Under the pieces are notes generated by a model. That model did no database searches and had not been told where the DNA came from. It saw only the letters and a program-made list of their open reading frames with translations. A DNA stretch of 53,736 nucleotides, from contig NZ_JAFCKQ010000055.1 in the NCBI RefSeq assembly GCF_018130215.1, forward strand, positions 1 to 53,736, written 5' to 3'. Made by a program: the position numbers and the translations under genes. Shown piece by piece: positions 33,927 through 43,228 of the stretch; position 1 is the first letter of the stretch; the number at the start of each line of letters is the position of its first letter. The DNA comes from Bradyrhizobium jicamae. GTDB taxonomy: Bacteria; Pseudomonadota; Alphaproteobacteria; Rhizobiales; Xanthobacteraceae.

Positions 33927-34834
33927 CTGCCGAAGTCCTCGAAAGCCCTGTCGTTGTCGCGCAAGCAGGCACTGCGCCGCATCCGCTGTTGGAACTCTGG
34001 TTCGATTTCAGGGCAAATCGCGGCGCCGTGACGGGCCTCGTCGTGATCGTAGTGCTCATTCTCCTCGCGCTGTCAGCCGATTTCGTTGCACCGCATTCCC
34101 CTGTCATCACGGACAATACGGCCTTTCTCAAACCGCCCGTCTGGCAACAAGGCGGATCGATCGCCTATCCGCTCGGCACCGACGCGATCGGCCGCGACAT
34201 GCTTTCCCGTCTTATTCACGGAGCAAGGCTTTCGCTTCTGATCGGGATCGCGGTCGTGACGCTGTCAGTGGTCGCCGGGACGATTCTTGGGCTGGTGGCG
34301 GGTTTTTATCGCGGGGTGGTCGAGATCGCGATCATGCGACTGATGGACATCACGTTGACGCTACCGAGCCTTTTGCTCGCGATCGTCATCGTTGCGATCC
34401 TTGGACCGGGCTTGATGAATGCCATGCTTGCGGTCGCGATCGTGCTGTTGCCACATTATGTGCGGATCACGCGCGCCGCCGTGATCAGCGAAGTCTCGAA
34501 GGATTACGTCACCGCGGCCAAAGTCGCGGGTGCAGGGCGCCTCCGACTGATGTTCAAGGAGGTGTTGCCGAACTGCACCGCTCCCCTGATCGTCCAGGCG
34601 TCGCTCGGCATTTCGACTGCGATCCTGGATGCGGCCGCACTCGGCTTTCTCGGTCTCGGCGCACAGCCCCCTTTGCCCGAATGGGGCACCATGCTGGCGG
34701 ATGCGCGAGAATTTGTTCTGCGGGCCTGGTGGGTCGTTACGCTTCCGGGCTTGGCGATCCTCGTAACCGTGCTGGCGTTCAACCTCCTCGGCGACGGACT
34801 GCGTGACGCGCTCGATCCCAAGCTCAAGCGATAG
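33923..34834 (+). CDS. dppC: Dipeptide ABC permease DppC
   Basis: The 303-aa permease partner of DppB. It starts in the ATGA overlap with dppB; the longer frame upstream is inside dppB. The N-terminal HPLLELWFDFRANRGAVTGL segment is the OppC_N type, followed by LGTDAIGRDMLSRLIHGARL, a DppC hallmark. The coupling motif reads KDYVTAAKVAGAGRLRLMFK, and AALGFLGLGAQPPLPEWGTM is characteristic of the subfamily. Confidence 0.95.
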   Translation: MTAEVLESPVVVAQAGTAPHPLLELWFDFRANRGAVTGLVVIVVLILLALSADFVAPHSPVITDNTAFLKPPVWQQGGSIAYPLGTDAIGRDMLSRLIHGARLSLLIGIAVVTLSVVAGTILGLVAGFYRGVVEIAIMRLMDITLTLPSLLLAIVIVAILGPGLMNAMLAVAIVLLPHYVRITRAAVISEVSKDYVTAAKVAGAGRLRLMFKEVLPNCTAPLIVQASLGISTAILDAAALGFLGLGAQPPLPEWGTMLADAREFVLRAWWVVTLPGLAILVTVLAFNLLGDGLRDALDPKLKR

Positions 34835-34862
34835 CGCCTGATCATTGTCGAAAGGCGACCTG

Positions 34863-35900
34863 ATGCCGCTCCTCGAGATCGAGAATCTATCCGTCGCGTT
34901 TCCATCGCGGGGCGGGATGGTGCGCGCTGTGGATGGCATCGACATCGCACTCGAAAAGGGCGAGGTGCTGGGGATCGTCGGCGAATCCGGATCCGGTAAG
35001 AGCGTCGCCATGTTGGCCCTGATGGGACTCGTGCCATCCCCGGGGCGTGTCGAGGCCGACAAACTGCGGTTCGAGGGGCGGGATCTGCAGACCTTGACCG
35101 ATCGCGAGCGGCGCGCGCTCACCGGCAAGGACGTCGCGATGATCTTCCAGGAGCCGACGACGTCGCTTAATCCTTCCTTCACGATCGGCTATCAGCTGGC
35201 CGAGACATTGCATATCCATGAAGGGATGGATCGCAAGGCCGCGCGACGGCGCGTGGTCGAGCTTCTCGAGCAAGTCGGTATTCCGGCCCCGGAGACACGG
35301 CTGTCGGCCTATCCGCACCAGCTTTCCGGCGGCATGAACCAGCGGGTCATGATCGCGATGGCGATCGCCTGCAATCCCAAGCTCCTGATCGCCGACGAGC
35401 CGACGACCGCGCTCGATGTCACAATCCAGGCGCAGATCCTCGATCTTCTGCTGTCCCTGCAACGCGATCGTGGCATGGCGCTGATCCTCATCACGCACAA
35501 CATGGGCGTAGTCTCGGACACGACCGAACGAGTCGCCGTGATGTATGCGGGCCAGATCATGGAACAGCGCCCGACGCAAAGCCTGTTCGCGTCGCCGCAG
35601 CATCCCTATACGGCCGCCTTGCTGGCGGCACGCCCGGAGGCGAGCGACGGCGGCCGGCTCTCCACCATTCCGGGCTTGGTGCCCGGAGTATACGATCGGC
35701 CGCATGGGTGCCTGTTCAGTCCACGTTGCGTCTATGCAACGCAGCTGGCCGACAGGGAACGTCCCGATCTGCGCGCCTGGATGGACGGACGGATTCGTTG
35801 TCACTATCCGCTCGGCGATCCCACGCGAGATGAGCGCATCGCGGCCGATGGGGGTGGCACCGGCGGGGCCTCGATCTTCAAGCGCGAAATCGTGTCATGA
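34863..35900 (+). CDS. dppD: Dipeptide ABC transporter ATPase DppD
   Basis: The 345-aa ATPase has GESGSGKSVAMLAL (Walker A), MIFQEPTTSLNPSF (Q-loop), LSGGMNQRVMIAMA (signature) and LLIADEPTTALD (Walker B). The C-terminal oligopeptide domain contains HGCLFSPRCVYATQLADRER and RIRCHYP. Family members with an Fe-S site have four cysteines here; one of the expected positions is occupied by Ala-Asp (LADRERP), so this subunit has three. Start at 34863, near AAAGGCGACCTG; a TTG at 34845 would add six residues. Confidence 0.94.
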   Translation: MPLLEIENLSVAFPSRGGMVRAVDGIDIALEKGEVLGIVGESGSGKSVAMLALMGLVPSPGRVEADKLRFEGRDLQTLTDRERRALTGKDVAMIFQEPTTSLNPSFTIGYQLAETLHIHEGMDRKAARRRVVELLEQVGIPAPETRLSAYPHQLSGGMNQRVMIAMAIACNPKLLIADEPTTALDVTIQAQILDLLLSLQRDRGMALILITHNMGVVSDTTERVAVMYAGQIMEQRPTQSLFASPQHPYTAALLAARPEASDGGRLSTIPGLVPGVYDRPHGCLFSPRCVYATQLADRERPDLRAWMDGRIRCHYPLGDPTRDERIAADGGGTGGASIFKREIVS

Positions 35901-36874
35901 CGGCGCTTGTCACCGCCACCGATCTCAGGCGCAGTTACGACGTCAAACAGGGCTGGTTCCGCGGCCGGGCGCATCTGCACGCAGTCGGCGGAATATCGTT
36001 CGCGCTTGAAGCCGGCAAGACGCTGGCCGTCGTCGGCGAATCCGGTTGCGGCAAGTCGACACTCGCAAGGCTCGTGACGCTCATCGAGAAGCCGAGCGGA
36101 GGCTCGCTGATGCTCGATGGCATGGATGCGGTCAATCCACGGCCCAGCGCCGCACAGGCGTTGCGCCGGGCCGTGCAGATCGTGTTTCAAAATCCCTATG
36201 GATCGCTCAACCCGCGCAAGCGCGTCGGCGCCATACTGGAAGAGCCGCTCATCATCAACACCAACCTCTCGAAGCGGGACCGGCGAGCGCAGACGCTCGA
36301 CATGATGACCAGGGTCGGGTTGCGGCCGGAGCAATATGGCCGCTATCCGCACATGTTCTCGGGCGGTCAGCGTCAGCGCATCGCAATCGCGCGCGCCTTG
36401 ATGTTGCGGCCGAAGCTGCTGGTTGCCGACGAGCCTGTCTCGGCGCTCGACATGTCGGTGCAGGCGCAGGTTCTCAACCTTCTCGTCGATCTGCAGCGTG
36501 AGCTGGGGCTGGCTTACCTCTTCATCTCGCACGATCTCGGCGTTGTGCGCCACATCGCGGATGACGTGATGGTCATGTATCTGGGACTCGCGGTAGAGCA
36601 CGGACCGAAGGAGCGTACGTTTGCCCGACCGCTGCATCCTTACGCGCAGGCCTTGCTGGACGCGACGCCGGGTCTTGGTCGCAAGCGCCAGCGGATCGTG
36701 CCGAAGGGCGAGGTGCCTTCGCCGCTCGATCCGCCGAAGGGCTGCGTCTTCTCGACCCGCTGTCCCCATGTGACAGACCTCTGCCGCTCGCAGCGTCCAC
36801 CCTTGCGCCCGCTCGACGGCAGCCTCGTCGCCTGCCACTACGCGGAGCGCTTCCTGGAAGCCCACACGGCCTGA
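35897..36874 (+). CDS. dppF: Dipeptide ABC transporter ATPase DppF
   Basis: The 325-aa second ATPase starts in an ATGA overlap with dppD. Motifs: GESGCGKSTLARL (Walker A), IVFQNPYGSLNPRKR (Q-loop), FSGGQRQRIAIARAL (signature) and LLVADEPVSALD (Walker B). Its oligopeptide tail reads KGCVFSTRCPHVTDLCRSQR, then VACHY, so all four cysteines are present, unlike DppD. It ends the operon; no terminator is obvious before the DadA relic. Confidence 0.95.
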   Translation: MTALVTATDLRRSYDVKQGWFRGRAHLHAVGGISFALEAGKTLAVVGESGCGKSTLARLVTLIEKPSGGSLMLDGMDAVNPRPSAAQALRRAVQIVFQNPYGSLNPRKRVGAILEEPLIINTNLSKRDRRAQTLDMMTRVGLRPEQYGRYPHMFSGGQRQRIAIARALMLRPKLLVADEPVSALDMSVQAQVLNLLVDLQRELGLAYLFISHDLGVVRHIADDVMVMYLGLAVEHGPKERTFARPLHPYAQALLDATPGLGRKRQRIVPKGEVPSPLDPPKGCVFSTRCPHVTDLCRSQRPPLRPLDGSLVACHYAERFLEAHTA

Positions 36875-36991
36875 CGATCGGTCAGCAAATGCGGCTCACC
36901 AACCCCAGCCGCATCAGGTTCGTTGCGCGAAATAGCCGGAGTTATACTGAGAACTGCCCTTTGGCGGCGCGATTTGCTTCTTCGTAATTCC

Positions 36992-37255
36992 GCCCTTCTG
37001 GAACGGGGCGTCCGCAAGCTTTTCCCGGACCTCGGACCGGTCCAGTCGCGATGGCTCGGCTTTCGTCCCTCGCTTCCCGATTCGCTGCCTGTCATCGGAC
37101 CGGGCCGGCGCATTCCAAACCTGATCCATGCCTTCGGCCATGGACATCTCGGCATGACGCTAGCCGGCGTGACGAGCCGCATTGTTGGGGACCTCGTCGC
37201 AAGGCGAAATGACGCTCGGAACCTCGACGCATTCCGGCCCGATCGGTTTGCGTGA
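36992..37255 (+). pseudogene. C-terminal fragment of a DadA-like D-amino-acid dehydrogenase
   Basis: About 88 codons read ALLERGVRKLFPDLGPVQSR, WLGFRPSLPDSLPVIGPGRR and NLIHAFGHGHLGMTLAGVTS. This is the FAD-binding C-terminus of DadA/glycine-oxidase-like flavoproteins (typically W-x-G-x-R-P-x-x-P-D-x-x-P-x-I-G ... GHGxxGxT). The N-terminal GxGxxG fold, some 300 residues, is missing. It directly follows dppF in the same orientation, so a complete gene may once have closed the operon, coupling peptide uptake to D-amino-acid or D-hydroxyproline oxidation (inference). Confidence 0.7.
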
Positions 37256-37673
37256 ATGATATTTGCGGTTCGGTGGTGCCTTGCGCCATAGAGCAATAGG
37301 GACAACGCTCAGCTTGGCACTGAGCATTTGCGAACCCGACGAGGACTTCGCTATTTCCGCCTCCGCGTGCCGATGCTGATCTCCGGGATTTGCGATCCCG
37401 TCTCCGAGGCAAGAAAGCTCGCTCCTCAGGCCAGGTCGAAAACAGACTTACATCCCGTGAAAATGCCGAGCCCGGCATTCATGGAGAACTGATTCCAAAA
37501 TGCAGCCTCCAAAGATCATGCCGGCTTCCCGCAACCGGTGGTCGCGGGCGAGAGCCGTTTTATGGATCTGGCTTTGCTGCCCGTTTTCGCTGGCTGGTGT
37601 GAACTACCTCACGCACGCTTGTGATTTTGCGGGCCAGCATACGGGATCGACGCGAACAGAAGGAGTCGCGGAC
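37256..37673. other. Intergenic, no gene seen
   Basis: I see no supported gene in these 418 bp. Minus-strand frames are shadows without ribosome sites. The stretch ends in AAGGAGTCGCGGAC, which serves the small membrane protein that follows. Confidence 0.45.
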
Positions 37674-37781
37674 ATGAGCGAAAAGCCCATACGCAGGATG
37701 CCTGATTGGCTCACGACCGACGTGCTGATGATTGCCGTTTCGGTGGCGATTATCGGGCTGGGTATCTGGATCGCTCCGTAG
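37674..37781 (+). CDS. Tiny single-pass membrane protein (35 aa)
   Basis: AAGGAG lies nine bases before an ATG that opens MSEKPIRRMPDWLTTDVLMI, followed by AVSVAIIGLGIWIAP. A basic, short cytosolic lead and one transmembrane helix ending right at the C terminus. It is small for standard gene callers but has a convincing ribosome site and composition. The longer frame from 37500 reads as noise. Function unknown. Between 37782 and 38020 I see no gene. Confidence 0.5.
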   Translation: MSEKPIRRMPDWLTTDVLMIAVSVAIIGLGIWIAP

Positions 37782-38020
37782 CTTCGTTTCCGGAACGGAT
37801 TGCAGTAGCCGGTGTCACTGCTGCGGCGCCATTCGTCGTCGCTCGCGGCTTCTGTCTGCCGCGCATTTGATCCGAAGCGACCACTAAGGTTCGGGAGATC
37901 CTGCGAGCATCCGTGGAAAACGTGACATCTTTTCAGCGAATGAATCTGCTGCCACGGTTTCGCCCCCGATCAATCAGCTAATCTCTATGTGTCGTGTAAT
38001 GATTCGCACGGGGCATTGGG

Positions 38021-38251
38021 GTGCATGATCTGACGCTTTGGAACGCGCTGACGCGCCGAGAGCAGCGCATTGTCATCAAGCTGTTCGGTGGTGGTTCCAC
38101 GCATGGGGACCGCATGTCCGAAACGACCAATCTCATGAGGCTCGGTCTCATCACCGAGAACGGTCTAACCTCGACTGGCCTCGAGGTCTTCATTGCTGCG
38201 TTCAAGGCGCAACTCGGGGCGCGCCGCGCGGAAGTCGCCGCGTCGATCTAA
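38021..38251 (+). CDS. Small conserved-type hypothetical protein (76 aa)
   Basis: The product runs LWNALTRREQRIVIKLFGGG, then HGDRMSETTNLMRLGLITEN and GLTSTGLEVFIAAFKAQLGA. It looks like a small winged-helix-like fold (helix, turn, LxxLGLI strand), but I cannot name the family. The GTG start has a poor ribosome site; an internal ATG at 38114 would leave only 45 residues. Confidence 0.5.
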   Translation: MHDLTLWNALTRREQRIVIKLFGGGSTHGDRMSETTNLMRLGLITENGLTSTGLEVFIAAFKAQLGARRAEVAASI

Positions 38252-38308
38252 CGCGGAAGGGGCGACGCCGCTCGTGCGGCCAGGCGCTGCATTCGGGGGC
38301 GCGGAGTT

Positions 38309-40006
38309 CTAAGGCGCAAGGTAGCTGCGATATTCCGGCTCGAACATCTGGGCACGGACGTGGCCGAGTACATCATCAGGTTCGCGGCCGCTGGCGAGGC
38401 CGCGCTGATAGGCGAGGCGGGCCACTTCCGTTGCGATATGGCAGGAAACCTCGCGAATGCGCGGTAGCGCCGGATAGAGGCTGCCTTGCGCGAGATCCGC
38501 CTCGGTGACGAGATTTGACAGGGTCCGCGCCGCCACCATGAACATCTCGTCGGTGACCCGGCTGGCGCCGGAGGCGATCACGCCGAGGCCGACTCCCGGG
38601 AAAATGTAGGAGTTGTTGCCCTGGCGCGGCACGAAGCTGAGGCCATCGAACGTCACCGGCGCATAGGGACTGCCGCAGGCGAACAGCGCCCGGCCGCCGG
38701 AGTGACGATAGGCTTCCTCGGCGCTGCATTCCGCCTGCGAGGTGGGATTGGATAGCGCGAAGATGATTGGTCGGGCATTGAAGTCTGCCATGGTGCGCAG
38801 CACCTCGGGCGTGAAGGTGCCGCCCACCGCCGAGACCCCGATGATGCCGGTGGGCCGGAGTGCCTTGATCGCCGCCAGAAAGTCGGTCACCAGCGGGTAC
38901 TCGTGAGCGTAGCCCAGTTTGTGCTCGGCGAGGTCATTGCGTGCCTTGACCACCAGGCCCCTCGAATCAACCAGCCAGATCCGGCTTCGCGCTTCCTCCT
39001 CCGAATTGCCCTGTGCCACCATGGCGGCCACCACGAGGTCGGCAATACCGGTCGCCGCTTCACCCGCGCCGAGGAACAGGAGCTTCTGCTCCGTCAGCCG
39101 GCCTCCGGTGGCCCGCAGCGCCGAGAACAGGCCGGCGAGCGCCACCGACGCGGTGCCCTGGATGTCATCGTTGAAGACGCATGCGGCGTCGCGATAGCGC
39201 TGCAGCAGCCGGAAAGCGTTGTGGTTGGCGAAATCCTCGAACTGGATCAGCACGCCGGGAAAAGCCTGCTGCGCGGCTCGCATGAATTCGTCGACGATTG
39301 CGTCATAGTCGCCGCCGCGCAGCCGCGGCTGCCGCAGGCCGATATACTGGGGGTTCTTCAGGAGCTCGGCATTGTTGGTGCCGACGTCCAGCACCACCGG
39401 CAGGCACAGCGAGGGATGGACGCCGGCGCAGGCGGCATAAAGCGAGAGCTTGCCCACCGGAATGCCCATGCCGTTGGCGCCGAGGTCGCCGAGGCCAAGG
39501 ATGCGCTCGCCGTCCGTCACCACGATCAGCCGCGCGGGGTGCGGCCAGTTGCGCATCAACTCGGCGATCCGGCCGCTGTCATTGGTGCTGATGTAGAGGC
39601 CGCGCGGACGCCGGAAGATGTCGCCGAAGCGCTGGCAGACCTCACCGACCGTCGGGGTGTAGATAAGTGGTTGAATCTCATCGATATTGTCGCAGACCAC
39701 GCGCAGGAACAGCGTCTCGTTGCGGTCACGCAACGCGTTGAGAGCGACGAACTTCTCCAGATTGTCCGGCAGGCGGCGCAGGTTCTTCAAAATGCGGTCT
39801 GCCTGCTCCTCCATGGTCGAGACGTGGGGCGGCAGGAGGCCGCGCAGGCCGAAGGCGTCGCGCTCGGCGAGCGAGAAGGCGGTGCCCTTGTTGAGCAGCG
39901 GATTGCGCAGCAGCGCAAGGCCGTGCGGCAGATCGATCAATGGGAGAATCTGCTTCTTTGGTGCTGACAGGGTCAAGGCGTCCTCACGGCTTCGTCCCGC
40001 CGGCAT
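38309..40006 (-). CDS. maeA: NAD-dependent malic enzyme
   Basis: A 565-aa enzyme catalysing oxidative decarboxylation of malate to pyruvate and CO2 with NAD. It aligns with E. coli MaeA/SfcA over its whole length and is the same size: LLNKGTAFSLAERDAFGL near the N terminus, LIYTPTVGEVCQRF with the catalytic Tyr, VVTDGERILGLGDLGANGMG, IPVGKLSLYAACAGV with the catalytic Lys, QFEDFANHNAF with the metal-binding Glu/Asp, and FLGAGEAATGIADL for NAD. In rhizobia malic enzyme feeds pyruvate from plant-supplied malate during symbiosis, usually via the longer Dme protein, so this is probably a second isozyme. The ribosome site at the first ATG is weak; a later start is possible. It is monocistronic. 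Confidence 0.93.
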   Translation of the reverse strand: MPAGRSREDALTLSAPKKQILPLIDLPHGLALLRNPLLNKGTAFSLAERDAFGLRGLLPPHVSTMEEQADRILKNLRRLPDNLEKFVALNALRDRNETLFLRVVCDNIDEIQPLIYTPTVGEVCQRFGDIFRRPRGLYISTNDSGRIAELMRNWPHPARLIVVTDGERILGLGDLGANGMGIPVGKLSLYAACAGVHPSLCLPVVLDVGTNNAELLKNPQYIGLRQPRLRGGDYDAIVDEFMRAAQQAFPGVLIQFEDFANHNAFRLLQRYRDAACVFNDDIQGTASVALAGLFSALRATGGRLTEQKLLFLGAGEAATGIADLVVAAMVAQGNSEEEARSRIWLVDSRGLVVKARNDLAEHKLGYAHEYPLVTDFLAAIKALRPTGIIGVSAVGGTFTPEVLRTMADFNARPIIFALSNPTSQAECSAEEAYRHSGGRALFACGSPYAPVTFDGLSFVPRQGNNSYIFPGVGLGVIASGASRVTDEMFMVAARTLSNLVTEADLAQGSLYPALPRIREVSCHIATEVARLAYQRGLASGREPDDVLGHVRAQMFEPEYRSYLAP

Positions 40007-40267
40007 TTGCCGCCAACGAGTTGTTGTTTGCCATCCGAACAGCCTCTAGGCCGCTCGCGCTTCAGGAGGTGCGAAACGATGTCGTGCACAACGTGCTGCC
40101 CGAATGGGACGTCTAGGTTGACCGTTGGTGCATGCAAATGACAAGCGTCAATTTGCCGGGAGACCAATCGCCCTCATTGCATTGCAGCAAATCTGGTCCG
40201 CGCCGATGTGCTGATGTTGCGTTGCGCCCGAGCGAGCACACATCGTGCCCTGGACCCTTGTTCTGAC

Positions 40268-40311
40268 GCGTTTTCTCCGCGCGAACCGGTATCCATTTCG
40301 CTCGAAAACGC
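40268..40311. repeat. Bradyrhizobium-type intergenic palindrome
   Basis: GCGTTTTC (40268-40275) and GAAAACGC (40304-40311) flank cgcgcgaaccggtatccat-type sequence. I recognise the gaaccggtatccactt core as one of the commonest intergenic repeats in Bradyrhizobium and relatives. It lies in the 321-bp gap between the malic enzyme and the ParB-like gene, which otherwise shows nothing. Confidence 0.6.
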
Positions 40312-40327
40312 CCAAGGAACCAAGCAA

Positions 40328-40849
40328 TCAATAACGACCGCCGTCGCGCTTTTGCCTAGTGATCCATTCCGACAGGGTTTTCGGGGCCGATCCTGAAGTC
40401 CGGCTCGGCGATGTCTTGGCATTGTGACGGACGCCCTTCGCCGAACCGGTTCGCAGAAGCTGCGCTTCCGTTTCCATGACACCCCTCAAGTCAGCGGTCG
40501 ATCTGTCTGCGGCCTCCTTCTCGAGACGCAGCTTTTTCAGCCGCGCCATCTTGTCGCGCTCTGCTTCCGCTTCGGGGCTTTCGAACAAGGGTGTTCTTTT
40601 TTGAGCAGGTTCGGCCGAGACCAGGATTGCGATAATGGTTGTCTCGCCGAGCGCCTTGCAGGCTTCGAGCCGATGCAGTCCCTCGACCAGAACGAAGCGG
40701 CCTTCGTCGGGCCGAACGAGGATGGGGGCCTGTTGTCCGATTTCCAGGATACTTCCCGCGATCTCCTCGACGACTTCGGGCTTGATTGCCTTCTTCCTCT
40801 TCACGGGAACGTAAATGTTCTCGATTGGGAAGCTTTCCGGTTTGGGCAT
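40328..40849 (-). CDS. ParB/sulfiredoxin-fold domain protein (orphan)
   Basis: A 173-aa protein with an N-terminal ParB-like nuclease/CTPase domain: IYVPVKRKKAIKPEVVEEIA, SILEIGQQAPILVRPDEGRF and VLVEGLHRLEACKALGETTI, the G-x-H-R motif where ParB proteins bind nucleotide. The C-terminal half is a charged helix (AEAERDKMARLKKLRLEKEA), then an unstructured basic tail. It lacks the HTH and dimerisation domains of chromosomal ParB and has no parA or replication gene beside it, so it is an orphan regulator-type member. The ribosome site GGAGTAGAAGCA is good. Confidence 0.85.
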   Translation of the reverse strand: MPKPESFPIENIYVPVKRKKAIKPEVVEEIAGSILEIGQQAPILVRPDEGRFVLVEGLHRLEACKALGETTIIAILVSAEPAQKRTPLFESPEAEAERDKMARLKKLRLEKEAADRSTADLRGVMETEAQLLRTGSAKGVRHNAKTSPSRTSGSAPKTLSEWITRQKRDGGRY

Positions 40850-41121
40850 TGCTTCTACTCCGTCTTCACAGGGCCCGTCGGAAACGCATGCCGGTGGGAG
40901 CGGAATTCTAGGGATGATGCGTTCGACCGCAAAGGTAATATTGTCGGAGTTTCATTGCGCGCCGGGGGTGGTTCCAGGATGAGGCTCACGGCTGGGAACC
41001 GCGAATCCTGGTCAAGCCGTTGGGCGGTCGTTCGGCGCGTGGTGATAGTTTGACCGAAATGGCCAGCAGCCGGGTGGTTCTACCGGCATGCGCTGGCGCG
41101 ATCGATACAATAGTTGAAAGG

Positions 41122-41850
41122 TCAAGCGGTGTTGCCGGAGTCCACCGTCAGCACGGTGCCCGTGATGTTCCGACCCCCATCGCCCAGAAGATAATCCACC
41201 ATGGCGGCGACGTCTTTGGCCTCGGGCAGGCGGCGCAGCGCGCTGCGGCCGGCGATGCGCCGGCGACCTTCATCGTCAAGGGATTTCGTTAGCTCGGTGT
41301 CGATGAAGCCGGGCGCGACCGCGTTCACGGTGATGCCGAGCCGGCCAACCTCGCGGGCCAGCGAACGCGTCAAGCCGGTGGCCGCAGCCTTCGAGGCGCC
41401 ATAGACGGACAGGCCGTTGTAGCCGGTCGACGCGATGATGGAGGAGATATTGACGATGCGTCCCGCTCCGTCTGCCATCATGTGACGCACCACGTATTTG
41501 GTAAGAAGGATCGGCGACAGCACGTTCAAACGGATCAACGCCTCGATATCGGAATTGCGCATGGTGGCGAGCAGCCCTTCGGTACCGATCCCGGCATTGT
41601 TGACGAGGCCGTAGAGCGGGCCGAAGGCGTCGCGCAACTCCTTCACGAAGGAAGGGATCTTTTCGACGTCGCCGAGATCAAACGCCCTGAAGTGGAGGCG
41701 ATCCGCTCCCACCTCGTGCACCGTTCGGGCAAAGTCTTCGCCCTCGCGGCGGGCGACCGCGATCACCTTGTAATCGCCCGACATGGCAAGCCTGCGCGCA
41801 ATCGCAAGTCCAATGCCGCGACTGCCGCCGGTGACGAGGACGTTACGCAT
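41122..41850 (-). CDS. SDR-family 3-oxoacyl-carrier-protein reductase-like enzyme
   Basis: A 242-aa classical short-chain dehydrogenase/reductase. Cofactor motif TGGSRGIGLAIA at residue 7, NNAGIG near 86, catalytic Ser in NISSIIAS, and YGASK as the Tyr/Lys pair; the C terminus reads NITGTVLTVDSGNTA, FabG-like. The Arg after Gly in TGGSRG favours NADPH. It is the last gene of the minus-strand operon, starting eight bases inside the end of the AMP-dependent ligase gene. Probably reduces a carrier-bound beta-keto or imine intermediate (inference). Confidence 0.9.
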   Translation of the reverse strand: MRNVLVTGGSRGIGLAIARRLAMSGDYKVIAVARREGEDFARTVHEVGADRLHFRAFDLGDVEKIPSFVKELRDAFGPLYGLVNNAGIGTEGLLATMRNSDIEALIRLNVLSPILLTKYVVRHMMADGAGRIVNISSIIASTGYNGLSVYGASKAAATGLTRSLAREVGRLGITVNAVAPGFIDTELTKSLDDEGRRRIAGRSALRRLPEAKDVAAMVDYLLGDGGRNITGTVLTVDSGNTA

Positions 41851-43228
41851 CGGCGCGCGCCAGTTTGCCTGCGGCCGTGACGTCGAGCCGCTGGACGAAG
41901 CGGATCACCGCGGGCACTTTGTATGCGGCCAGCGCGTCCTTGCAGCTGCCGAGAATCTCGGTGCGGATGGTTTCCTGGCGGCTCGCATCGGTTCCGTCGG
42001 CAAGGACGATGTCGGCAATAACGATCGAGCCGGTGATCGGACTTTTACGCGACCGTGCGCGCGACATCCGCACGGACTCGTGTCGATTGATGACGGTCTC
42101 GATCTCCTCCGGATGGACCTTCAGCCCGCCGATGTTGATGATGCCGCCGCGCCGGCCGACGAAGTGGTAGCGCTCGCCGCGCAGTTCGACCATGTCGCCG
42201 GTGTCGACGAAGCCCTCGGCATCGGCGAGCGGCGGTTCGTTTGCGCCGACATAGGAGCGCGCCGTGCCGCAGGAGCGGATCCGGAGCGAGCCGTCGACCA
42301 CTTTCATCTCGACGCCGTCCCGGTTCGCTCCGATCAGATCGACGGGAAAACCCTCGTATCCGTCGTCGACCGCGAAGCCGACGCCGGCCTCGGTCGAAGC
42401 ATAAGCGTGTCCGATCGAGGCATGCGGAAACGCCCGGGCGAGGCCGTCGAGCACTGCCTGGTCGGCGATTTCGCCGGACAGGCGGACGTAGCGCGGAGAA
42501 AAGTTCGCTGCCGCACCGCTCATCAGGAGCTTACGCCAGTGCGAGGGCGTGCCTGAAATGTGGGTGACGCCGCCTGCGCTCAGCCGTGCCACGTGATCCG
42601 CGATGGCTTCCCCAGGTTCCGACAATACCAGTGATCCGCCGCCGATCACGGCGCGCAGGAAGATCTGCAGGCCACCATAGCGGCGGATATCGTAGAAAGT
42701 TGCCCAGATCGCATTCCGGTGGCGCGCAGGTCCTTCGGCGGTGATCGCACGTGCCAGTCCGTCGAGCGTGTGCTGAACGATCTTCGGCAGCCCCGACGTG
42801 CCCGAGGTGAGCATCAACCATTCGGTCGCCCGTTGGGTGCTACATCGGATAGATGCTCGTTCGGGCAAGCCGGCGCCGACGATCAGACAGGTCCCGGTAT
42901 GCCATCGAGGGAGCGGACGATCGGTGACAATGGTGTCGATCTCGGCGCGCGCAAGCAGGGCCTCGACGTGGTCCGGATCGAAGTCGGGCGGGCACAGAAG
43001 CATGCGGCGGGCGACGCCGTCGAGCTGGATCATCGCGAGCGCGGACAGCAACTGTCCCGACGTCGCCAGCAGTACCGAGCGGCCGGACAGGTCGCGGAAG
43101 TCGCCGGTCAGGCAGCTGTGCTCGAGAATATCTGTTAGCGATACGCTGTGCTTTGCATCGGAAATCGTGCGGCCCTTCAGCTCCGGGCCGAGAAACTCGC
43201 GCAGCGCCAGGACATCAGGCGTGGACAT
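41843..43228 (-). CDS. AMP-dependent acyl/aryl ligase (ANL superfamily)
   Basis: A 461-aa adenylating enzyme that activates a carboxylate as acyl-AMP, then loads CoA or a carrier protein. The core motifs are all present: LMLTSGTSGLPKIV (P-loop), YASTEAG, GFVDTGDMVE, FVGRRGGIINIGGLKVHPEE, and a C-terminal VTAAGKLARADA with the catalytic Lys. It is short for the family because the N-terminal subdomain is compact. The ATG overlaps the end of the carrier-protein gene by 14 bases, so ligase and carrier are translationally coupled, which suggests the carrier is its acceptor. The frame upstream of 43228 lacks homology. Confidence 0.88.
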   Translation of the reverse strand: MSTPDVLALREFLGPELKGRTISDAKHSVSLTDILEHSCLTGDFRDLSGRSVLLATSGQLLSALAMIQLDGVARRMLLCPPDFDPDHVEALLARAEIDTIVTDRPLPRWHTGTCLIVGAGLPERASIRCSTQRATEWLMLTSGTSGLPKIVQHTLDGLARAITAEGPARHRNAIWATFYDIRRYGGLQIFLRAVIGGGSLVLSEPGEAIADHVARLSAGGVTHISGTPSHWRKLLMSGAAANFSPRYVRLSGEIADQAVLDGLARAFPHASIGHAYASTEAGVGFAVDDGYEGFPVDLIGANRDGVEMKVVDGSLRIRSCGTARSYVGANEPPLADAEGFVDTGDMVELRGERYHFVGRRGGIINIGGLKVHPEEIETVINRHESVRMSRARSRKSPITGSIVIADIVLADGTDASRQETIRTEILGSCKDALAAYKVPAVIRFVQRLDVTAAGKLARADA

